Source: Streptomyces sp. NRRL WC-3605
GTDB lineage: Bacteria; Actinomycetota; Actinomycetes; Streptomycetales; Streptomycetaceae
Assembly: GCF_001509795.1 (NCBI RefSeq)
Contig: NZ_LLZN01000038.1
Span: forward strand, 1-64,000
Reading direction: 5' to 3'
Length of the DNA: 64,000 nucleotides
In this document: positions 35,917-44,684 of the stretch, piece by piece
Numbering within the stretch: position 1 is the stretch's first letter
Layout: each line of letters begins with the position of its first letter
The notes under the pieces: generated by a model
Seen by the model: only the letters and a program-made list of their open reading frames with translations
Database searches by the model: none
Told to the model about the DNA's origin: nothing
Made by a program: the position numbers and the translations under genes

Positions 35917-35930
35917 CGTCCGCGTGAGGA

Positions 35931-35965
35931 CGGGGGTTGTCGCGGCATCGCCGCGGCAACCCCCG
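35931..35965. terminator. Bidirectional hairpin terminator
   Basis: A near-perfect 16-base-pair stem (35931-35946 with 35950-35965, one T/G position, loop ATC) lies between the convergent secreted-protein and GT2 genes. Confidence 0.8.
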
Positions 35966-35985
35966 CTCGTTTCCCGGGTGTCGTG

Positions 35986-37023
35986 TCAGGAGACCGCGTC
36001 GACGTCGCGTACCGCCGGGCGGCGCGAGGCGATGACCTTGCGTGCCAGTGAGCGCGGGCTCGTCAGGAAGCCGTAGCCCCAGGACATGTGCATGGTGGCC
36101 AGGGCCACCGGGATCTGGAGGCGGGCCTTCAGCGGCAGTCCCCTGCCGGCCGGGACCGAGCCCGCGGCGATGGCCGCGAGGTAGCCGCCGGGCACGACCA
36201 GCGCCCACGGCGTCACCGCGACGCCGAGCACCAGACCCGCCGCGATCGCGCAGACCGCCGTCGGCGGCGCCAGATAGCGCAGGTTGATGGAGCCGGCGTG
36301 GTAGCGGGCGACGACATGACGCCAGCGGCCGTAGTCCTTGTACTGCTTGGCGAGCGCCCTCACGCTCGGCCGCGGGCGGTACGACACCTTCAGCTCCGGC
36401 GAGAACCAGATCAGGCCGCCCGCCTCGCGGATGCGGAAGTTCAGCTCCCAGTCCTGGGCGCGGATGAACTCCTCGTTGTAGCCGCCCTGCTGCTCCAGCG
36501 CCTCGCGCCGGAAGACACCCAGGTACACGGTCTCGGCGGCCTGCGCCTCACCGCCCGTGTGGAAGGCGGCGTTGCCCACACCGATCTTCGACGTCATCGC
36601 GGCGGCGACGGCCTGCTCCCAGGCGTTCTCGCCCTCGGCGTGCATGATGCCGCCGACGTTCTGCGCGCCGGTCTCCTCCAGGAGCCGCACCGCGGTCGCG
36701 ATGTAGTTCGGCGAGAGCATGCCGTGCCCGTCGACACGGACGACGATCGGGTGGCGGGACGCCTTGATCGCCGCGTTGAGGGCGGCGGGCGTACGGCCGG
36801 TCGGGTTCGGGACGGTGTGAACGCGCGGGTCTTCGGCCACGAGCTCGGCGGCGATCTCGTCCGTGCGGTCCGTGGACGGACCGAGGGCGATCACGACCTC
36901 CATCTCGCCGGCGTACTCCTGCGCGAGGATCGCTTGGACGGCTCCGCGCAGATGCCGCTCCTCGTTGAGGACGGGCATGATGACGGACACGGCGGGGAGC
37001 TGCACGTCGGGATTGGCGTTCAT
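35986..37023 (-). CDS. Glycosyltransferase family 2 membrane protein
   Basis: This 345-residue GT2 enzyme has an N-terminal catalytic domain (1-235) with AVSVIMPVLNEERHLRGAV, the nucleotide-sugar region NPTGRTPAALNAAIKASRHP, the metal-site VRVDGHGMLSPNYI, and the acceptor-site segment IRAQDWELNFRIREAGG. Two or three hydrophobic helices follow (about 255-310). It probably transfers a sugar to a lipid carrier or wall glycan at the cytoplasmic face, feeding the neighbouring LCP ligases. The ATG at 37023 begins MNANPDVQLPAVSVIMP. It is divergent from LCP copy 4 across 144 bases. Confidence 0.9.
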   Translation of the reverse strand: MNANPDVQLPAVSVIMPVLNEERHLRGAVQAILAQEYAGEMEVVIALGPSTDRTDEIAAELVAEDPRVHTVPNPTGRTPAALNAAIKASRHPIVVRVDGHGMLSPNYIATAVRLLEETGAQNVGGIMHAEGENAWEQAVAAAMTSKIGVGNAAFHTGGEAQAAETVYLGVFRREALEQQGGYNEEFIRAQDWELNFRIREAGGLIWFSPELKVSYRPRPSVRALAKQYKDYGRWRHVVARYHAGSINLRYLAPPTAVCAIAAGLVLGVAVTPWALVVPGGYLAAIAAGSVPAGRGLPLKARLQIPVALATMHMSWGYGFLTSPRSLARKVIASRRPAVRDVDAVS

Positions 37024-37167
37024 AGGGGGCTCACGTTACCGCGAACGGGGGACACGGGTGCGCCCCGCCGTGTCCGGTGCACCGGGCAGCAGATCGTATG
37101 GGCCTACGGTGCTCACGGATCCCACGTACGGCCCCCAGGGGCACGCCCCCAGCGGAGGTATCCCTTC

Positions 37168-38619
37168 ATGCCCACGCCGCCCCGACGCACCTCCGGCTCC
37201 CCGCAGCGCAGCCCGCAGCCGTCCCGCGGCGGGGCACGGCCGGTCGCGCCCGGCCGGCGCAGGAGGCCGCGCTGGGCCATGCGGGCGGTGACCACGCTCT
37301 CCGTCGTCGTCCTGGCCTCCGCCGGGATCGGGCACGCGGTGGTGACCAGCCTGGACGCGAAGATCGCGCGCGTGGACCCGTTCCGGGACATGAAGAACCG
37401 GCCGCAGGGCGGGCACGGGATGAACGTCCTGCTGGTCGGCACCGACGGCCGCGACCGCATCACCGCGCAGGAACGGCGCAAGTACCGGCTGGGCGGCGCG
37501 CCCTGCCACTGCACCGACACGATCATGCTCGTGCACATCTCGGAGGACCGGGAGCGGGCGAGCGTGGTGAGCCTGCCGCGCGACTCCTACGCCGAGGTGC
37601 CCGCCGCCGACGGACGGCCCGCCCACCCCATCAAGATCAACGCGGCGTACGCGGAAGGCGGCCCCCGCCTCACCGTCCGCACGGTCGAGCACATGACCCA
37701 CGTCAAGATCGACCACTATCTGGAGGTCGACTTCACCAGCTTCATGAAGACGGTCGACGTGCTCGGCGGCGTGCGGATCTGCACCTCCGCCCCGCTGAAG
37801 GACTCCTACACCGGCCTGGACCTGCCCGCCGGCGACCACAAGCTGATGGGCGGCGAGGCCCTGCAGTTCGTCCGCGCCCGGCACATCGACGGCGACGCCG
37901 ACCTGGGGCGGGTCCAGCGCCAGCAGCGCTTCATGGCGGCCCTGATCGAACGGGCCACGTCGTCCGGCATCCTGCTGAACCCCATCCGCTTCCGGGACGT
38001 GACCCGGGCCGTACTCGGCTCGGTCCGGGCCGACAAGGGCTTCGGCACGGGCGAGCTGCTGGACCTGGGACGCGCGATGCGGAACTTCTCCCCCTCGTCG
38101 TCGGAGTTCGCCACCGTCCCGATCGGGGAGCTCGGCTACCTGGTGAAAGGCATCGGCTCCACGGTGAAGTGGGACACGGCACGCGCCGAGCGGCTGTTCC
38201 GCGCCCTGCGCGAGGACCGCCCGCTGGCCGCGCACCGCACGAAGCGCAAGGCCGTCACCGTCGAGGTCGCCCCGCAGCAGATCCGCGTCCAGGTGGAGAA
38301 CGGCACCCACCGGACGGGCCTCGGCAAGCGCGCCGACGCGGCCCTCGCGGCCGTCGGGTTCCGTACGACGGGACAGCCGGTGGACGCGGCCGACCGCTCG
38401 GTGAAGCGGACGGTCGTCGCCCACGACCCCGGCTGGGACCGCTCGGCGAAGTCCCTCGCCGCCGCCCTGCCCGGCAGCGAGCTGCGCGCGGTCAAGGGGC
38501 TGGGCCCCACTCTGAAGGTGATCGTGGGGACGGACTTCGGCACGGTCCGCAAGGTGCGCGCCGAGGACCCCACGCGGGAGACGGTGGTGCTGCGGGGCGA
38601 CGAGGCGGGCTGCGCCTGA
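37168..38619 (+). CDS. LCP family wall-polymer ligase with LytR_C domain, copy 4
   Basis: This 483-residue protein has a Pro/Arg/Ser-rich head, a membrane helix (about 38-58), and an LCP core with MNVLLVGTDGRDRI, VSLPRDSYAEVP, NAAYAEGGPRLTVRTVEHMT and FVRARHIDGDADLGRVQRQQRFM. The C-terminal LytR_C domain starts IRVQVENGTHRTGLG (about residue 371). The ATG at 37168 has GGAGG nine bases upstream. It ends a few bases before the convergent thioesterase gene. Confidence 0.92.
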   Translation: MPTPPRRTSGSPQRSPQPSRGGARPVAPGRRRRPRWAMRAVTTLSVVVLASAGIGHAVVTSLDAKIARVDPFRDMKNRPQGGHGMNVLLVGTDGRDRITAQERRKYRLGGAPCHCTDTIMLVHISEDRERASVVSLPRDSYAEVPAADGRPAHPIKINAAYAEGGPRLTVRTVEHMTHVKIDHYLEVDFTSFMKTVDVLGGVRICTSAPLKDSYTGLDLPAGDHKLMGGEALQFVRARHIDGDADLGRVQRQQRFMAALIERATSSGILLNPIRFRDVTRAVLGSVRADKGFGTGELLDLGRAMRNFSPSSSEFATVPIGELGYLVKGIGSTVKWDTARAERLFRALREDRPLAAHRTKRKAVTVEVAPQQIRVQVENGTHRTGLGKRADAALAAVGFRTTGQPVDAADRSVKRTVVAHDPGWDRSAKSLAAALPGSELRAVKGLGPTLKVIVGTDFGTVRKVRAEDPTRETVVLRGDEAGCA

Positions 38620-38637
38620 CGGACGCCGTCGGCCCCG

Positions 38638-39195
38638 TCAGTCGTCGAAGCCCTCCGCGGCCCGCTTCGCGCGCAGCTCCATGATGGCTCGGCGGCGGGC
38701 CAGGCGGTGGGTGCGGCGGATCTGCGCCTCCTGGTTGCGGCGCCGGTCACGGTCGGTCTCCGGTATCACCGGCGGGACCCGGCGCGGCTTGCCGTCGGCG
38801 TCCACCGCGGCGAAGACCAGGTAGGCGGAGCCGACCTGGGTGGGCGGCGTCGACTCGTTCCAGCGCTCGGCCAGGACCCGTACGCCGACCTCCATCGAGG
38901 TCCGGCCGGTCCAGTTGACCTGGGCCTTCACATGGACCAGGTCGCCCACGCGGACCGGCTCCAGGAAGGCCATCTCGTCCATGGAGGCGGTGACGGCGGG
39001 ACCGCCGCTGTGCCGGCCGGCCACCGCCCCCGCCGCGTCGTCCACCAGTTTCATGATCACACCGCCGTGCACGGTGCCCAGGAGGTTGGTGTCGCTGTGG
39101 GTCATGATGTGGCTGAGGGTGGTGCGGGACGCGGAGATCGGCTTGCCCGGGATCTCCGCGCTGTCCGCTTCCGCGGTGGTGGCCTGGTCTGTCAT
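38638..39195 (-). CDS. Acyl-CoA thioesterase, hotdog fold
   Basis: This 185-residue hotdog thioesterase hydrolyses acyl-CoA to fatty acid and CoA. The family stretch MTHSDTNLLGTVHGGVIMKLVDDAAG carries the active-site helix, followed by MDEMAFLEPVRVGDLVHV and VGSAYLVFAAVDADGKP. The C-terminal 45 residues are Arg-rich (RRRNQEAQIRRTHRLARRR). A single hotdog domain and the length match the YciA/acot group. It starts at ATG 39195, with LCP copy 5 divergent across 119 bases. Confidence 0.92.
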   Translation of the reverse strand: MTDQATTAEADSAEIPGKPISASRTTLSHIMTHSDTNLLGTVHGGVIMKLVDDAAGAVAGRHSGGPAVTASMDEMAFLEPVRVGDLVHVKAQVNWTGRTSMEVGVRVLAERWNESTPPTQVGSAYLVFAAVDADGKPRRVPPVIPETDRDRRRNQEAQIRRTHRLARRRAIMELRAKRAAEGFDD

Positions 39196-39314
39196 GGCCT
39201 CCACCTTATGCCGCGGTGGGAATCGCGGACTTTGTGTTGGGTTCGCAACAGCCGTGCCTCTATTTTCCTTCGAACCTTGTGGGGGACCCGGTCGTGCCCT
39301 GCACACTTGGGCGC

Positions 39315-40601
39315 ATGAATGACTGGCCCCAGGGATGGGATGGCGACGACCGCGGCACCGGTTACGGACGCGGCAGCGCGAGCGCGCGTCCGGAGAGCGC
39401 CCGTGTGATGCGGCAGGTCCGCCGCGGCCAGGGCGCCCAGCCCGGGCAGGGCTACGGCGGTGTGCCCCGGCAGCCGTCGTACGTCGACGGCCAGGGTCAC
39501 GGCGGTCACGGCGCCGGCGGCTACGACGACGGGTACGACAGCGGCTACAACACCGGCCAGGTGTACGGCGGCGGAGGCGGCGGTCACGACGGCGCCGGAC
39601 CCCGCGGTCCCCGGCCCGCGCCGAACTGGCGGCGCCGGATCAAGGTGACCGCGATCACCCTGGTCACGCTGCTGGTCGTGACGAGCGTCGCCACGTACTT
39701 CTGGGCCGACTCCAAGCTCAACCGCGAGGTCGACCTGTCCAAGGTCATCGACCGGCCGGAGGCGGGCGAGGGCACCAACTACCTGATCGTCGGCTCCGAC
39801 AGCCGTGAGGGCATGACCGACGAGCAGAAGAAGAACCTGCACACCGGGTCCGCCGAGGGCAAGCGCACGGACTCGATGATGATCCTGCACACCGGGAGCG
39901 GCAGCCCCACGCTGATCTCGCTGCCCCGCGACTCGAACATCACGATCCCGTCGTACAAGGGCTCGGACTCCGGGAAGCTCTACCAGGGCACCGGACGCCA
40001 GACGAAGCTGAACGCCGCCTACGCGGAGGACGGCCCCGAGCTGCTGGTGCGCACCGTCGAGGCGAACACCGGCCTGCACATCGACCACTACGTCGAGATC
40101 GGCTTCGCCGGCTTCGCGAACATCGTGGACTCGGTCGGCGGCGTCGAGATCGACATCCCCCGGGACATCAAGGACAAGAAGTCCGGCGCCGACTTCAAGA
40201 AGGGCAAGCAGACCCTGAACGGCGAGGAGTCCCTGGCCTTCGTCCGCACCCGGTACGCGCTGCCCGGCTCCGACCTGGACCGCACCAAGAACCAGCAGAA
40301 GTTCCTGTCGGCCCTGGCGAACCAGGTGGCGACCCCGGGAACGGTCCTGAACCCCTTCAAGCTCTACCCGACGATGGGCGCGGGCCTGGACTCGCTGATC
40401 GTCGACGAGGACATGGGCCTGTGGGACCTGGCGTCCATGTTCTGGGCGATGAAGGGCGTCAGCGGCGGTGACGGCACGTCGATGAACATGCCGATCTCGG
40501 GCAACTCCGCCAACGGCAACCTCCAGTGGGACACCGCGAAGGTGAAGAAGCTGGTGGAGGAGCTGAAGAACGACGAGACGGTGACCGTCTCGGCCAAGTA
40601 G
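39315..40601 (+). CDS. LCP family wall-polymer ligase, copy 5
   Basis: This 428-residue protein has a long cytoplasmic head (1-108) rich in Gly, Tyr, Asp and Gln (GYDDGYDSGYNTGQVYGG), one membrane helix (109-130), and an LCP core with NYLIVGSDSREGM, ISLPRDSNITIP, NAAYAEDGPELLVRTVEANT and AFVRTRYALPGSDLDRTKNQQKFL. There is no LytR_C domain. No ribosome-binding site is present; a -10-like CACACT (39302-39307) ends seven bases before the ATG, so it is probably leaderless. The Tyr/Gly-rich head resembles that of the giant glycosyltransferase tail. Confidence 0.92.
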   Translation: MNDWPQGWDGDDRGTGYGRGSASARPESARVMRQVRRGQGAQPGQGYGGVPRQPSYVDGQGHGGHGAGGYDDGYDSGYNTGQVYGGGGGGHDGAGPRGPRPAPNWRRRIKVTAITLVTLLVVTSVATYFWADSKLNREVDLSKVIDRPEAGEGTNYLIVGSDSREGMTDEQKKNLHTGSAEGKRTDSMMILHTGSGSPTLISLPRDSNITIPSYKGSDSGKLYQGTGRQTKLNAAYAEDGPELLVRTVEANTGLHIDHYVEIGFAGFANIVDSVGGVEIDIPRDIKDKKSGADFKKGKQTLNGEESLAFVRTRYALPGSDLDRTKNQQKFLSALANQVATPGTVLNPFKLYPTMGAGLDSLIVDEDMGLWDLASMFWAMKGVSGGDGTSMNMPISGNSANGNLQWDTAKVKKLVEELKNDETVTVSAK

Positions 40602-40617
40602 CCCACCCAAGCACGAG

Positions 40618-40645
40618 CGAGGGCACCCCGGCCGGGGTGCCCTCG
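40618..40645. terminator. Bidirectional hairpin terminator
   Basis: A perfect 12-base-pair stem (CGAGGGCACCCC at 40618-40629 and its complement at 40634-40645) with a GGCC loop lies between convergent LCP copy 5 and the copper-storage gene. Confidence 0.8.
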
Positions 40646-40663
40646 TCCGTCTGCCGGGCGGTG

Positions 40664-41026
40664 TCACATCGTGGCGCCGGCCATCGCGCGACAGGTCGCG
40701 GCGCAGCGGCGACACGCCTCGGCGCAGCGCATCATCTGCGGATCGTCCGGCATGGACATACACGCCTCCGCGCACATCTCGCACGCCTTGGCGCACATCG
40801 CGCACATCTCCGCCGACATCGGCGAGCGGCGCATCATCATGTCGGCGCACATGCGCGTGGTCTCGGCGCAGTCCATCAGCGCGCGCATGACCTGCATCTG
40901 GCCCTGGCCGCCCATCTGCATGACGGAGCTCATGGTCTCCTCGCAGACGGTGTGGCAGGTCATGCAGGCGTCGACGCAGTCCTGCATCTCCTTGGTCATG
41001 GCGGGCATGGTTCCGTGCTGGGTCAT
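40664..41026 (-). CDS. DUF326 / Csp-type four-helix copper-storage protein
   Basis: This 120-residue Cys- and Met-rich protein has about 15 cysteines, arranged as CxxxC and CxxC pairs along predicted helices (CVDACMTCHTVC, MCAMCAKACEMCAEAC, CAEACRRCAATC). This is the pattern of copper-storage proteins, in which a four-helix bundle core lined by Cys thiolates binds many Cu(I) ions. There is no signal peptide or Tat motif, so it is of the cytosolic Csp3-like type. The ATG at 41026 has AGGAGG upstream. It is monocistronic; no copper ATPase or CsoR is nearby. Confidence 0.92.
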   Translation of the reverse strand: MTQHGTMPAMTKEMQDCVDACMTCHTVCEETMSSVMQMGGQGQMQVMRALMDCAETTRMCADMMMRRSPMSAEMCAMCAKACEMCAEACMSMPDDPQMMRCAEACRRCAATCRAMAGATM

Positions 41027-41193
41027 GACTCCTCCTGGGGACGCGGGAGCCCGGGCCGGGCCCCGTGCCCTTCCGTCCTACGCCCGCCCGGAGCGGGGCG
41101 CCATCGGGCGTTCGCCACCATTTCCCGACAGAAGCCGCACACAGTGCACACTTCCGTATTCCACCCGGTCCGCCGTCACGAGCCCGAACGAGT

Positions 41194-41224
41194 GAAGGGC
41201 GCCCGGAGTACCCGGACGCCCTTC
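41194..41224 (-). terminator. Terminator after acyl-CoA dehydrogenase
   Basis: The inverted repeat GAAGGGCG (41194-41201) and CGCCCTTC (41217-41224), with additional internal pairing, lies 20 bases past the stop codon of the minus-strand acyl-CoA dehydrogenase. Confidence 0.65.
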
Positions 41225-41243
41225 TCCGTCAAGTCCCGTGGGG

Positions 41244-42401
41244 TTACGGCAGGTTGCGTGCCATCACGATCCGCTGGACCTGGTTCGTGCCCTCGTAGAT
41301 CTGGGTGATCTTGGCGTCGCGCATCATGCGCTCCACCGGGTAGTCGCGGGTGTAGCCGTAGCCGCCGAGGAGCTGGACGGCGTCGGTGGTGACCTCCATG
41401 GCGACGTCGGAGGCGAAACACTTGGCCGCGGCGCCGAGGTAGGTGAGGTCGGCGTCGCCGCGCTCGGAGGCGGCGGCGGCCTGGTAGGTCAGGGCGCGGG
41501 CGGCCGAGATCTTCATGGCCATGTCGGCGAGCATGAACTGGATGCCCTGGAAGTCGGCGATGGGCTTGCCGAACTGCTTGCGCTCCTGGACGTAGCCCTT
41601 GGCGTAGTCGAGGGCGCCCTGGGCGATGCCGAGGGCCTGGGCGGCGATGGTGATGCGGGTGTGGTCCAGCGTCTTCATCGCGGTGGCGAAGCCGGTGCCC
41701 TCCTCGCCGATCATGCGGTCGGCGGGGATGCGGACGTTGTCGAGGTAGACCTCACGGGTCGGGGAGCCCTTGATGCCGAGCTTCTTCTCCGGAGCGCCGA
41801 AGGAGACGCCCTCGTCGCCCTTCTCGACCACGAAGGCCGAGATGCCCTTGGAGCGCTTGGCCGGGTCGGTGACCGCCATGACCGTGTAGAACTCGGAGAC
41901 GCCCGCGTTGGTGATCCAGCGCTTGACGCCGTTGAGGACCCAGTGGTCGCCGTCGCGGACGGCCTTGGTCTTCATGCCGGCCGCGTCGGAGCCCGCGTCG
42001 GGCTCGGAGAGGCAGTAGGAGAACATGCCGTCGCCCTTGGCGAGCGGGGCCATGTACTTCTTCTTCAGCTCCTCGGAGCCGGAGAGGATGACCGGCAGGG
42101 AGCCGAGCTTGTTCACGGCCGGGATGAGGGAGGAGGACGCGCAGACGCGGGCCACCTCCTCGATCACGATGACCGTGGCGAGGGCGTCGGCGCCCGCGCC
42201 GCCGTACTCCTCGGGGACGTGCACGGCGTGCAGGTCGTTGGCCACGAGGGCGTCGTGCGCCTCCTGCGGGAAGCGCGCCTCCTCGTCCACCGCCGTGGCG
42301 TGCGGCGCGATCTTCGCCTCGGCCAGCGAGCGGATCGCGTCGCGGAGCATGTCGTGCTCCTCGGTCGGGCGGTACAGGTCGAAGTCAGCCGATCCGGCCA
42401 A
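41244..42401 (-). CDS. Acyl-CoA dehydrogenase
   Basis: This 385-residue FAD enzyme of fatty-acid beta-oxidation oxidises acyl-CoA to trans-2-enoyl-CoA. Signatures are YCLSEPDAGSDAAGMKTKAV (substrate and FAD contacts), the FAD region RKQFGKPIADFQGIQF, and the C-terminal IYEGTNQVQRIVMARNL, which carries the catalytic Glu of short/medium-chain enzymes. The start is TTG at 42401; no in-frame ATG or GTG fits better, and purine-rich GAGAG precedes it. It is divergent from ugd. An AT-rich spot with a TTAC-N6-GTAA dyad (42454-42467) lies in the promoter zone. Confidence 0.94.
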   Translation of the reverse strand: MAGSADFDLYRPTEEHDMLRDAIRSLAEAKIAPHATAVDEEARFPQEAHDALVANDLHAVHVPEEYGGAGADALATVIVIEEVARVCASSSLIPAVNKLGSLPVILSGSEELKKKYMAPLAKGDGMFSYCLSEPDAGSDAAGMKTKAVRDGDHWVLNGVKRWITNAGVSEFYTVMAVTDPAKRSKGISAFVVEKGDEGVSFGAPEKKLGIKGSPTREVYLDNVRIPADRMIGEEGTGFATAMKTLDHTRITIAAQALGIAQGALDYAKGYVQERKQFGKPIADFQGIQFMLADMAMKISAARALTYQAAAASERGDADLTYLGAAAKCFASDVAMEVTTDAVQLLGGYGYTRDYPVERMMRDAKITQIYEGTNQVQRIVMARNLP

Positions 42402-42453
42402 GGTCTCTCACGCTCCAGGGACGCTCGTGTGGCAAGGGTGATGCCGACGCTAA

Positions 42454-42467
42454 TTACCGTTAAGTAA
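42454..42467. promoter_or_regulatory. Dyad TTAC-N6-GTAA in an AT-rich promoter zone
   Basis: This short inverted repeat lies in the most AT-rich 35 bases of the divergent region, between the acyl-CoA dehydrogenase and UDP-glucose dehydrogenase genes. It may be an operator for a fatty-acid-responsive TetR-type repressor; no regulator gene is adjacent. Confidence 0.4.
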
Positions 42468-42592
42468 CTCAAATTTTAGAGGTCGCCCCTCAGGACTGAT
42501 ACGTGAGCTTGGCGACAGCGGGGAATCTGCCCGCCGGGCCCGTTGACTATGCTCGGGCGCGCACCGCCCGTCCTCACTCCTGGAGTCCCCCC

Positions 42593-43936
42593 ATGGCCCT
42601 CAAGATCACCGTGATCGGCACCGGCTATCTCGGCGCCACGCACGCCGCGGCCATGGCCGAGCTCGGGTTCGAGGTGCTGGGTCTGGACGTGGTGCCCGAG
42701 AAGATCGAGATGCTGGGCCGCGGCGAGGTGCCGATGTTCGAGCCGGGCCTGGAGGACCTGCTGCGCAAGCACGTCGCCGGGATCGATGGCTCGACCGGGC
42801 GGCTGCGGTTCACGATGGACTGGGCGGAGGTCGCCGAGTTCGGCGACGTGCACTTCGTCTGCGTGAACACGCCGCAGAAGCACGGTGAGTACGCGTGCGA
42901 CATGTCGTACGTCGACGCGGCGGTCGAGTCGCTCGCCAAGCATCTGAGCAAGCCGTGCCTGGTCGTCGGCAAGTCGACGGTGCCGGTGGGCAGCGCGGAC
43001 CGCCTCGCGGCGCGGCTGCACGAACTGGCGCCCGGCGGCGGCGAGGTGGAGCTGGCCTGGAACCCGGAGTTCCTGCGGGAGGGCTTCGCCGTTCAGGACA
43101 CGCTGCACCCGGACCGGATCGTGGTGGGGGTGCGCAGCGAGCGCGCGGAGAAGCTGCTGCGCGAGGTGTACGCGACGCCGATCGCGAACGGCTCCCCCTT
43201 CGTGGTGACGGACTTCCCGACGGCCGAGCTGGTGAAGACCTCGGCGAACTCGTTCCTCGCCACGAAGATCTCCTTCATCAACGCGATGGCGGAGGTGTGC
43301 GAGGCGGCCGGCGGCGATGTCGCGAAGCTCGCGGAGGCCATCGGGCACGACGACCGGATCGGCAAGAAGTTCCTGCGGGCCGGCATCGGGTTCGGCGGCG
43401 GCTGCCTGCCGAAGGACATCCGGGCGTTCATGGCGCGCGCGGGCGAGCTGGGCGCGGACCAGGCGCTGACGTTCCTGCGCGAGATCGACTCGATCAACAT
43501 GCGCCAGCGCGGTCAGATGGTGGAGCTGGCCCGCGAGGCGCTGGGCGGCGGGCCGTTCCTCGGCAAGCGCGTCGCCGTGCTGGGCGCCACGTTCAAGCCC
43601 GACTCGGACGACGTGCGCGACTCGCCGGCGCTGAACGTGGCCGGGCAGATCCATCTGCAGGGCGGCCAGGTCACGGTGTACGACCCGAAGGGCATGGCGA
43701 ACGCCCGGCGGCTGTTCCCGACGCTCGGGTACGCGGACACCGCGGTCGAGGCGGTGCGGGGTGCGGACGTGGTGCTGCATCTGACGGAGTGGCGGGAGTT
43801 CCGTGAGCTGGACCCGCGGGAGCTGGGCGAGGTGGCGGCGGCGCGTCTGATCCTGGACGGCCGCAACGCGCTGGACCCGGAGCTGTGGCGGGGCGCGGGC
43901 TGGACGTACCGGGCGATGGGCCGGCCGACCGCGTAG
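42593..43936 (+). CDS. UDP-glucose 6-dehydrogenase
   Basis: This 447-residue NAD-dependent enzyme oxidises UDP-glucose to UDP-glucuronate in two steps for acidic wall or capsule glycans. It has the N-terminal Rossmann motif ITVIGTGYLGATHAAAM, AWNPEFLREGFAVQDTLHPDRI, the lysine-containing ELVKTSANSFLATKISF, and catalytic Cys271 in GFGGGCLPKDI. The C-terminal domain contains LGATFKPDSDDVRDSPAL. GDP-mannose dehydrogenases are close relatives, so the sugar is inferred. A -10-like TATGCT at 42548-42553 lies 40 bases upstream. A very strong terminator follows. Confidence 0.92.
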   Translation: MALKITVIGTGYLGATHAAAMAELGFEVLGLDVVPEKIEMLGRGEVPMFEPGLEDLLRKHVAGIDGSTGRLRFTMDWAEVAEFGDVHFVCVNTPQKHGEYACDMSYVDAAVESLAKHLSKPCLVVGKSTVPVGSADRLAARLHELAPGGGEVELAWNPEFLREGFAVQDTLHPDRIVVGVRSERAEKLLREVYATPIANGSPFVVTDFPTAELVKTSANSFLATKISFINAMAEVCEAAGGDVAKLAEAIGHDDRIGKKFLRAGIGFGGGCLPKDIRAFMARAGELGADQALTFLREIDSINMRQRGQMVELAREALGGGPFLGKRVAVLGATFKPDSDDVRDSPALNVAGQIHLQGGQVTVYDPKGMANARRLFPTLGYADTAVEAVRGADVVLHLTEWREFRELDPRELGEVAAARLILDGRNALDPELWRGAGWTYRAMGRPTA

Positions 43937-43959
43937 CCGCGCTTCTCGACGTCTTACGG

Positions 43960-44004
43960 AGGACGCCGTTTCGGCCGAGGCTCAGTCGGCCGAAACGGCG
44001 TCCT
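43960..44004. terminator. Strong hairpin terminator after UDP-glucose dehydrogenase
   Basis: A perfect 19-base-pair stem (43960-43978 with 43986-44004) with a 7-base loop GGCTCAG lies between the convergent ugd-like and CGNR genes. Confidence 0.88.
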
Positions 44005-44079
44005 TGGCATTCTGCCGCACACCACCGCGCATTGCCGAATGAATCTTCAACAACCTTGTTAAAAGGTGGGCCGGGTGGC

Positions 44080-44580
44080 TCATTTCGCACGGTACCGGCG
44101 CATCTTGGCGCGCGACCCGCACACCTGCATGGAGCACCAGCGGCCGCGGCCCGCCGGGCTGCGGTCGTAGTACGCCCAGTGGCAGTCGGCCGCCTCGCAG
44201 GCCTTCAGGCGCGCCCAGGTGCCGTCCACGAGGCTCTGGGCGACGGCGGCGGCGACCCGGGAGGACAGGGACGCGGCACCGGCGGGGGTGAGCCGGGCCG
44301 AGCCGTCCGCGGGGTCGACGGCCACCACGAGGGGGGCGGCGGCCAGCAGGTCGCCGAGCGGGGTGACCGTGCGGTGCGGCGGGTGCCCGGCGTGGGCGAG
44401 GAGGGCCACGCGCAGGGACTCCCGCAGCTCGCGCCCGGCGGGCAGGTCCTGTTCGGCCAGCCCGAAACGCGCCCGGCCCTCGGCCGTGTCGAGCGCGTCG
44501 GCGCCGGACTCCAGGTCCACCGTGTTGACCAGGGCCTGGACCAGTTCCAGGGCGCCGGGCGCGGGCGATCTTTCACTCAT
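44080..44580 (-). CDS. CGNR zinc-finger / ABATE-domain regulator
   Basis: This 166-residue protein has an N-terminal ABATE domain (ELVQALVNTVDLESGADAL onward). Its C-terminal CGNR-type zinc finger contains CEAADCHWAYYDRSPAGRG followed by WCSMQVCGSRAKMRRYR. The eponymous motif is CGSR here. Members are thought to be DNA-binding stress regulators. It is divergent from the twin VOC genes, with perfect GGTAACC dyads between, so it is a likely repressor of itself and those genes (inference from position). Confidence 0.88.
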   Translation of the reverse strand: MSERSPAPGALELVQALVNTVDLESGADALDTAEGRARFGLAEQDLPAGRELRESLRVALLAHAGHPPHRTVTPLGDLLAAAPLVVAVDPADGSARLTPAGAASLSSRVAAAVAQSLVDGTWARLKACEAADCHWAYYDRSPAGRGRWCSMQVCGSRAKMRRYRAK

Positions 44581-44645
44581 GGCTGCCGCTTGTCTCCGTT
44601 TCTCGCATATCCCCTTGCGACGTTACCCCCTGTACGGGAACATGA

Positions 44646-44684
44646 GGTAACCCGGTTACCGGTTGACTCAGTCTGACGGTAACC
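44646..44684. promoter_or_regulatory. Operator: GGTAACC-C-GGTTACC dyad plus extra half-site
   Basis: A perfect 7+1+7 inverted repeat at 44646-44660 overlaps a TTGACT -35-like box (44663-44668) region. Another GGTAACC half-site is at 44678-44684, with related GTTACC at 44622-44627. The arrangement between the CGNR gene and the VOC genes is that of an autoregulated divergent operator. Confidence 0.65.
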
